Of a stretch of DNA of 64,000 nucleotides, positions 56,486-64,000 are shown in pieces (the stretch's first letter is position 1; each line of letters begins with the position of its first letter). Both the position numbers and the translations under genes were made by a program. The DNA comes from Mantis religiosa. Lineage: Eukaryota; Arthropoda; Insecta; Mantodea; Mantidae. The DNA lies in assembly GCA_030765055.1 (NCBI GenBank), contig CM060952.1, forward strand, positions 86,760,993 through 86,824,992, written 5' to 3'. Under the pieces are notes generated by a model. The model saw only the letters and a program-made list of their open reading frames with translations, was not told where the DNA came from and did not search any database.

Positions 56486-57223
56486 CTGGCGGTAGACTAT
56501 GCCATTATTCATATAAGTACACGCGCAATTAACGATCAGTAAATTAACTTAGCTCTCCTACACAACACACCTTCGAATGGCGATATATAACTAATCCAGT
56601 TCAAAACAATGTCAGTGATATAAGTCATATAAACAAATATATCGTCACTACCGCTAAAGCACGTGCTATCGTGCCATGTGCTTGAGAGCAAAGGAACCTC
56701 CTCTTTACTTCGTTTAAGAATTAACATGCATTTCAGATAAATCAACTCTGTTGCGTAATATATTTAATTCAAACAGCTACGAAAACATAAATTTGACAAT
56801 TCTCTTCCAACATAAAGATATATCACCATGTTAAATAACGAACTAATTGTTACCCCACAACAGTCCATACCACAACAGCAGCCAATGAGAGGTGATTAGG
56901 TCACATGCCCGTTTAGAGATACGGGGCAAGCTTATGTGAAACAAGGATTAGGAGATCGTTCAGGAGTTGTGAGTTGGCCACAGAGTCACAAGTGTCGGCA
57001 AGTAGTTAAAGCCTGTGTTAACATCTGCCAGCAGTGAGCGTCGAGAAGTTTCCAACAGCGCGAATAGTATGTGCAACAGCGGCATACACATTAGCTCTGA
57101 AGTGTTTGCTCTGTGTAGTTGTAGAAGTGAAAAATAAGTGCAAGATAGTACCGTGCTGTACTGGTAAAAATATAACGTGAGTTTAGTAGAACCCAGAGTT
57201 GTAATTTTACCACTACACGAGGG
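56486..57223. other. No feature recognised
   Basis: Unassigned DNA left of the mariner. Confidence 0.45.
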
Positions 57224-58442
57224 GCACTATTTATATTTTGAGCCATAGCAACCCTGAATGTTGTAGCTGCCATCTGACATTTCCAATGGAAAGTTTGACA
57301 TTATTGACCATAATCTTCTTCAGACATTTTGTCAATAGAAGTCATTTGTTTTGTTTACATTAACTTGAAAATTATGTCTCAACAGAAACGTGGAATTAAC
57401 TCGTGAAAATGTTAGTGAAATGATTTATTACCACTTTCGACGTGGATTATGAAGACAAGAGTGCACCGATCAACTAACTTCCACATCCTATGCCACTGTA
57501 AAACGTTGGTATAACGTATTTAATCGTTGCCACCGTTCGCTGAATGATGAAGTTCATAAAGATCGTCCAGAATCAGTTGTTGTGCCAGAAAAAATTGTTG
57601 TTGTGCAAAAACTAGTAAAGAAAGATCTTCATGCGACATATTTTGAGACTTAGCTCCATCAGCATGTATAAAATATTGCATGATTATTTAGCGGTGAGAA
57701 ACTTTTACTCTCTCTGGATCCCACATAATTTGACACAATGTCAAACAGATGCTCGTGTCGATTGATGTACAGAAATGTACATACAAGAAATAAAATGATG
57801 GTGTCTCAGAATAAGATTGTAATAGGAGACTAATCATGGTTCAATACGTATGAGCCGGAACGTAAGCAGCAGTCGACTATATGGGTGTTTCAAGATGAAG
57901 CAAAACCAGCAAAAGTTGTTCGCACTCGAAGAACTTCGAAGAAGCAAATGGGCATGTGGAAACAGCGCCTTTAAATGGGCGTCAAACGGTAAATGCCGAA
58001 CAGTACACAACTATTTGTTTGCGGGAAACGAGAGGTTTTCGGGAAAGGAAAACCAACAAGAACCGTAGGATTGTTGTTCATCAAGACAATGCGAGCGCGC
58101 ACACATTTGTTCTCACAACAGGGTATTTGAAGGCTAAAAAATGTAACTGATGGGTCATCCGTCATACTGTCCTGATTTGGCATCAAATGACTTTGTTTCT
58201 TTCCCAAACAACAAGAATAAGTTGCATGGACAAGGATCTTCTTCGACAGAAAAAACCGTTTATACCTTCAAAAATTGTGTTTTGGAGGTGTCTCAAGAAA
58301 ACTGGAATAAATGCTTTGAGAAATGGTTCAAACGGATGCAAAAGTGTATTAATCATGAAGAGGATTATTTTGAACAACAATAAATAAGTTTTTAATCAGA
58401 AATTACCTGTTCTAATTATTAGGCTCAAAATATAAATAGTGC
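57224..58442 (+). mobile_element. Mariner element, both ends intact
   Basis: Perfect 21-bp terminal inverted repeats (starting GCACTATTTATATTTTG) at 57224-57244 and 58422-58442 enclose one decayed transposase gene. Total length 1219 bp is normal for mariner. A flanking TA duplication is not visible at the edges of the perfect match, so the true ends may lie a few mutated bases further out. Confidence 0.92.
57375..58383 (+). pseudogene. Mariner transposase, degenerate
   Basis: All three reading frames contribute in order: N-terminal HTH (NVSEMIYYHFRRGL, ECTDQLTSTS, ATVKRWYNVFNR), the linker RPESVVVPEKI, then SWFNTYEPERKQQSTIWVFQ (around the first catalytic region), and after frameshifts VVHQDNASAHTF with the second Asp and MGHPSYCPDLASNDF with the third (D34D type). 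The C-terminus is NKCFEKWFKRMQKCI. The first Asp (usually GDESW) falls in GD*SW, interrupted by a stop. At least four frameshifts and several stops are present. Confidence 0.9.
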
Positions 58443-59650
58443 TTCTTTCTTTTCCACCCTTAATTATTTTATTTGTCACTAAAATGGTTACCCCATAGCT
58501 AACCTACATTACCTTCACCTTTCGTACAAATACACAGCGTAAACACGTCTCTTTAGTGTCCCTTTATGCCTCGGTAGCACCCACAAACTTGCGCTTTTTC
58601 AATTTCCCTGACGTGCAAATTACTCGTTCCTTACACTGTCATGCTTGTTGCCTGTGACACAAAAACTCTGCTGTTCACTGCTCTTCTGTACTGCACACTT
58701 TGCCTACAGACTCATGACACGGAGGTGGAACACACTGCACTGCTTGCAGAGCGACTACTTTGTGAACTGCACTGACTCGACTGGACTGAACTGTTGGTTT
58801 TCGCTCCGCAGCACAACGTTCTCGAGTTCACTTGTTTGAACACTGGAGAACAAAACCAAACGGGCTTGCAGCTTGGTGACGTCAGCAGGTTACTGTCGCG
58901 GAATATTGCGTTTCTTTGCTTCTCTCGCCGGCAATCAACAGAAGTGGTACAATTGACTCACACTTAATTTCCCTAAGGCAGCCAGCCACCCGCCGTTACC
59001 GTGACAATACTAACATTTGGCTTTATCTCTTCTTCAATTCGGCTGCCAATGTTTATACATTGGAGTCCAATACCTTCCTAGAGCTGCTGTAATTAACATT
59101 CTAGGGATCGCGGCCAATCTCTCCTTTCCTTTTCTATTTATCTATCGTAGAAAATGTCGCATTCCAATAAACAGTTGGCAACCATCGCAAATACGCGTTT
59201 GTGATCCTCATGATAGGAATATAGTTTTTAGAGAAACGTGTGTTTATGTACATATGAATACAGAAACAAATAATCCTTTGAATACTCAACTTGTTCTTGT
59301 TAAGCGTGTTCCAACGATGTGAAAAGAAAATTCCTACACTCCAAGCAACCCTTTACATGTATAGTATTGCGTTATTTTTACTCTCTCAAAACTGAGTAAT
59401 TATTTTAAATAAAATGCCGTATTAAAATATTCTATGACCAATCCTGTATTATATAATTTTTTGGGAAAAGTCTGTTAAGCCGTATTCAATCTAAATTATT
59501 TATATATAATTGTTAAAGTGTAACAGTTCATCAAGCATGTAAATCGTGTTTATGTACCTATACATTTCATGTCGGAGAAATGTTTTTGTGATGTCAAATA
59601 TTTTGAAGATATTTGCTTCATTGTTGTGTATTTTCTACGCCATTCACAGA
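58443..59650. other. No feature recognised
   Basis: Unassigned DNA; no frame with motifs. Confidence 0.45.
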
Positions 59651-59654
59651 CACA

Positions 59655-60231
59655 CTCCTCTTGGGATTGAATGCTCTCTGCTTCTCTACAAATCTATTGT
59701 CCGGCCACTTATCACATATGCTTCCCAGGTATGGGGTACGGCTAGCAACACTCATCTCCGAAGGCTACAGGTCCTGCAAAATCGATTTACGCGCATCGCC
59801 ACGGATGCCCCTTGGTGCGTAAGAAATCAACAACTGCATAAAGAACTTGGTCTCCTTCCTCTTCACCAGTACATACGTCAGATCGCCTCCCGCTTCTTTT
59901 CAAACCTGCCAGATGTTCCAGGAGCTGTGATGTACGACATCGGCGTACGAACCCGCCAGCCCACGCGCCTGAAGAGACGACTCCCACAGGATCTCCTCCT
60001 TAGTGACTCTGATTGAAAAAACTATGAATATTGTTTCACAATGACTGTTGTTCTTATCTCTTTGATTACTTGTTTGTTTTAATTAACTTATTTTTCTCTT
60101 GTTTCACAGTGTTAAGAAGATAATAGGAGCCAACTTGGTTTTCCTTACATGTTATTATATAGTTCATAGAGATTCAATTAGCCAACAAGGATCTGTAAAG
60201 CATGATCGATCATTGAATAAAATAAAAAAAA
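59655..60231 (+). pseudogene. Jockey-like LINE, 5' truncated
   Basis: The frame from about 59655 to TGA 60014-60016 reads LLLYKSIVRPLITYASQVWG, LRRLQVLQNRFTRIATDAPW, VRNQQLHKELGLLPLHQYI and RLKRRLPQDLLLSDSD. This is the C-terminal end of ORF2 in Jockey-clade elements, downstream of the RT catalytic core. It is uninterrupted over about 118 codons. After a 200-nt 3' region the copy ends in AATAAAATAAAAAAAA (60215-60231), a polyadenylation signal and A tail. Strong 5' truncation is typical of LINE insertions. Target duplications were not identified. Confidence 0.85.
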
Positions 60232-61032
60232 ATTTCCAACTCTTAAGTCGCTATTCATGTTTACTCGTGGTCGTTAAAAGAGCTCTGAATTACAAAGCAA
60301 TTAACATAGCTATCACTTTTATCCTTCTCATACTTTAATCGAAACGTGTCACGATGTACGAGGAATAGCCGTTAGAAAGTCAAGTCAGTGCAAGCATTTG
60401 ATTTCTCTTAGGCGACGGGACAAGTTTCACAATTAATAGGTGGTGCAGGAAGGTCACTACGCAAATAAGACAGTGTTATGGCCAATGTTATCACTGCCGC
60501 ATTTCCAATATCTCTGGCCTTGATGATACACTGTCAGCTGCTCAAGCGGTGAACTAAGAGATCTTTTTTCTATCAGGGTTTGCGAGGGTGTCTTACATGG
60601 TTTATATGTGTACATTCAATGGAAGCTAGCGATATTTTTACCTGTAGCAGCTGTCAGCTGTTTGGATATACATTTAAACGTGCGGAATCTTGGCACAAGT
60701 AACTGTAATTATAAAAGTTTAACCCGCTGTACAGTGTTACCTCAACAATTGCTACTTGGATAGCCCTTTTTATACAAGTACGGAAGTACGGTCTTTAGGC
60801 ACTGCAAACTGTCATAATCGATCACATCAGACCTTCTGTGTGACGTAAAACATGAATAAAGACATACATTTTAAAATTACATTATTTTTTTTCAACTTAA
60901 GTCATTGTGAGTTCCCTCCAAAATTTCTATATTACATTCCATATAATTAAAAATAATACATTTGTAAATTACATTGTAGCTTCCTTTTGGCTATGAAACT
61001 ACTTTTTACGTTCCAAATACCAAGAACTTCTT
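60232..61032. other. No feature recognised
   Basis: Unassigned DNA. Confidence 0.45.
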
Positions 61033-61236
61033 TTAATTTTCTAGTTCTGAAAACTTGTTTAAGTGACATAATATGTTTTGATTTCTGAATATCTGAACAT
61101 TTGATCCAACGCATTCCTTTTTAAGTGTGTTCACTGTAATCCCAACTACCTTAGCTAAACTGAGGCGTATTATTTGCTTTTTCTTAAGAGGGAAGTTTGC
61201 TAATGACTCATTCTCTGACAACATTTCAGCCTGCAA
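61033..61236 (-). pseudogene. Possible transposase HTH remnant (weak)
   Basis: The minus frame has SLAKVVGITVNTLKKECVGS, which looks like the helix-turn-helix at the start of the insect DDE_3-type transposases. No other motif supports it, so it may be chance. Confidence 0.22.
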
Positions 61237-64000
61237 CTCTTACATTTCGTATTTACTCTATTGCAAGTATTTATTTCCCTCTATTATTTTTATATAAGTG
61301 CTAAAGTTACCAGCCAGTACATAATTCCAGCATCATAGTTAAATATTTTATGAGACTCTATTTTGTTTTGATACATCTCTTGTTTATCATGCTACAAGAG
61401 AGAACGAACTCGCAAATACGTGGGATGTTGCTAGGTCAGCACGATGTGTTAGTTCATCCGCAAGGATATAATCAACTCAGTGAACCATAAGGCATCACAT
61501 AACAGACAGATTGCTTCCACGGACAGATTACTCTTCTGTATCCTTATATTATATAGGACAGGGAATAGGGAATCGTCTAAATAAATCCAAGATTATTTAT
61601 CTGCAAGAGTAGCAACAGTAGCTGAAAAAAAGTATCACTATCAAAACAAGTTTTATGATTTATGACCTCTTAGGATCTCAGGGTGCAGAAATACAGCAAT
61701 GGCAGTAATGATTTCATTTCGATCGTTCAAACTATACTCATATTCAATGCCACTTAGCAATCAAGTTCAACTCTCGACTAGAGATCGCTCTGGCATTTTA
61801 CAAAGTGAACTACTGTGATTTTCAAATGGAATGAATGCTACTAGGCCAGCAACCAATCGGAGAACTGCGGTGTTGTCATATTATTTCATACTTGATGTGA
61901 CGAGCGCCAACAGAACTATATGAATCTCTAATAATTACTATTTGCGCTAAGATAAACAATTAAATTTTGCAAAAAATGGTCCACGAGGAATATTTCTAAA
62001 ACAACCGTAAAGACCCCGTATTTGTAGCCCACATAGTCTTCATAATACAAATAAAGCACCGATATATTATAATGACGCATTGCGACGAAAACACTGGAAT
62101 GGCCATCATTATTGGTTGGTATATGTGCGTGTCTATAAATATTTGCAATTACTCAGCACTGAAATGTAAATTATTGAAATGAGGACAATGCTGGACAACT
62201 CAGGTGTTTGTTAAATTCGAGAGACAGCAAACATTGACTTCCTGTTAACCTGTAAAATGCTGCATTTGCAGAACGAGAGCCGTCACATATGTTTGTGGAT
62301 TGCTACGTAATTGGGGACGCTTTTTAAGTGGCTGACGAAGACTTATTCACGAGGAAATTGGCAAAATAACACAAGACTGGGAAAACTGCGTGAAACATGC
62401 AGGAAAAACTACAAGACAACGACTTTTGGAAGAAATAAGATGAGATTTTAGAATCTATATTCATAAATTTGCAAGACTCAGAAAATGAATGACAATGATG
62501 ATAGTACGATAGGAACGATAGGGATATGAATGAGGCAGTGGCAGTTCTACAGTTCCACTGGTTTAGAAAAATACTTAATTCATAAATTATAATAATTATT
62601 ATAATTAATGCACTTAAAACATATGCAAGATATGCGAATAGCTTGTTCACTTTTTTTAACAATTCAACTATTATAAAATGTCTAGCACCAAAGAGAGTTG
62701 CATGCTCTAGTACGGTGTGCCAGAGAGAAAGAAATATGAAAACAGTGGCGGTAACGAATTGGCAACGCTGAGCATGCAAACACATCTCATTCGCCGCAAA
62801 CCAGAAATCTTCCCATTTGAAAAACAAGTTTTCCTGTGCACTGTTACGTCACTTTCTTCAGTGAGGTAGCGATGCAACGAAACGCGTCCGATACACTCGC
62901 TGGGAAGTAGAATACAAGACGCCTCCAAATCCCTACAGTAAGAAGATACACTGCAGGTCACCAATACAGTTTTTTTTTTGTCGTACTCGATAATTAACCC
63001 ACTCATCGACTATATAGCCGAAAGAAGTTTCCAGAAGATTTCCAACTGCGAGATATCTATAATGTTTTATACTCTCGCGGTAGTGCTTATCGTGTTTATG
63101 CAGTGCACGCCGATCTCCAGATAACCTTGTACATAGCAGCTGAGTCACAATAGCAATATTAATATTAATAGGTTAGAGTAATTGATTCACAATAAATTAG
63201 ACAATTGGTGAAGTATAATCTGTTCTCACCTCGAGCTCGGTTCAGATAGGACCAGACCGGTATTAAGAATTTCGGTTTGTGCAGACCTCTAATGTCTTTT
63301 GATTCCGTTCTGAAATAAGCGGGTTCAATACCCCATACCGACCAATCTGGCTGAGACACTTTGATTTTTTCCCCTCAATTGTCAGCAAATTCAAATAAAA
63401 AAGTAGAACAAATCTTGATGTGTTATATTCACATGAATTATTCTACCCATTCAATATACAATTTTAAAAAATATTGAATGTAATTAATCAAGATAACCTA
63501 CATGAAGTGTAGTTACAATGGGAAATGGAGAAAGCAGTAAATAAATAACGCAACTGGTGGATTCATTCTGCTAAGGAAGAACGACGGAGGGTCACAGTTC
63601 TTCAGGGTTTCGCAGCTGTGCAGTGCGTTATTGGATTTCTTTCAGGATACATTACACTCCCTTACCACTTATTTTCGGTCCGTCCACAAGCTTTAGTGTG
63701 CATAGAGAAAAAAACGTTCTTCTGAGGCGCTCTGTTCTTTAACGTCGTCTTCAAAGGAACTATTCGAGTTCAAAATCGATTTTAATGGAATATCGGAAAA
63801 GAAAGTTCAGGAAAACAGAGTTGGACTCGTCTCAGTACGAACTGAGACCTGAAAACGACAATGGGCTTTAACACCATGTCTGATATTAATTTCAGGATGC
63901 TCTCATTCTGAATTGTTAGCGTATATGGTGACACAACTGCATTTGTAACAGTTTCTTATTTTAGAACTATTTTTAAAGTATTTAAACATCTATATAAGCT
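61237..64000. other. No feature recognised
   Basis: 2.8 kb of AT-rich DNA. A minus frame of 167 codons (62324-62827) is rich in Phe, Leu, Ser and Ile from low-complexity sequence and has no motif. I do not call it. Confidence 0.45.

Noticed and set aside
62324..62827. 167-codon minus frame rich in Phe, Ser, Leu and Ile
   Set aside because: Contains an AT-repeat-derived isoleucine run and no recognisable domain.

Overview
This is eukaryotic, AT-rich, repeat-dense nuclear DNA, most probably from an insect with a large genome. The mix of mariner, hAT, pogo and Harbinger-like DNA transposons, a BEL/Pao LTR element, CR1-, Jockey- and R1-like LINEs and several tRNA-derived SINE families points to an arthropod. 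A cockroach or termite is my guess from the SINE style, but I cannot prove it. There is no operon structure and no bacterial gene organisation. I see only one possible host coding segment, an exon-like frame at 5753-6136. Almost everything else recognisable is a mobile element or simple repeat.

Layout. 0-10 kb: a decayed mariner (minus, 1.5-2.3 kb), a LINE tail, the exon candidate, and a mariner-like snap-back element with 211-bp inverted arms (8.4-9.1 kb). 10-13 kb: two very long perfect microsatellites, (TTTA)n and (TAA)n, then a SINE and a reverse-transcriptase scrap. 14.1-20.3 kb: a BEL/Pao retrotransposon on the minus strand with gag, protease, RT and integrase remnants, a tRNA-Phe-type primer binding site, a well-defined 5' LTR and two SINEs nested inside it. 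23-24.8 kb: a SINE cluster. 24.8-26.1 kb: a 1.3-kb insertion flanked by a 13-bp direct repeat whose + strand is almost free of cytosine; it is the most unusual object here. 26.6-31.1 kb: a nearly full-length CR1-like LINE with a 2A-like peptide, a PHD-like finger and an esterase in ORF1 and endonuclease-RT in ORF2, ending in a 424-bp (ATAC)n array.

31-46 kb: SINEs, hAT fragments, a tRNA-like palindrome (36.8 kb), a TA-flanked MITE (40.7 kb) and a hAT end with its terminal repeat (44.4 kb). 46-50 kb: transposase scraps, a pogo/Tigger N-terminus, and an R1-like LINE tail into which a SINE has jumped with a visible target duplication. 51-60 kb: an LTR-like dispersed repeat, a 1.38-kb element with perfect 24-bp terminal repeats and a Myb/SANT-like frame (53.9-55.3 kb), a DDE transposase remnant, a mariner with both ends intact but a broken gene (57.2-58.4 kb), and a 5'-truncated Jockey-like LINE. 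From 60.2 kb to the end I recognise almost nothing.

All transposon genes seen here carry frameshifts, stops, truncation or lost catalytic residues, so none looks able to supply its own protein. The nesting order gives relative ages: BEL/Pao and R1-like copies are older than the SINEs inside them.
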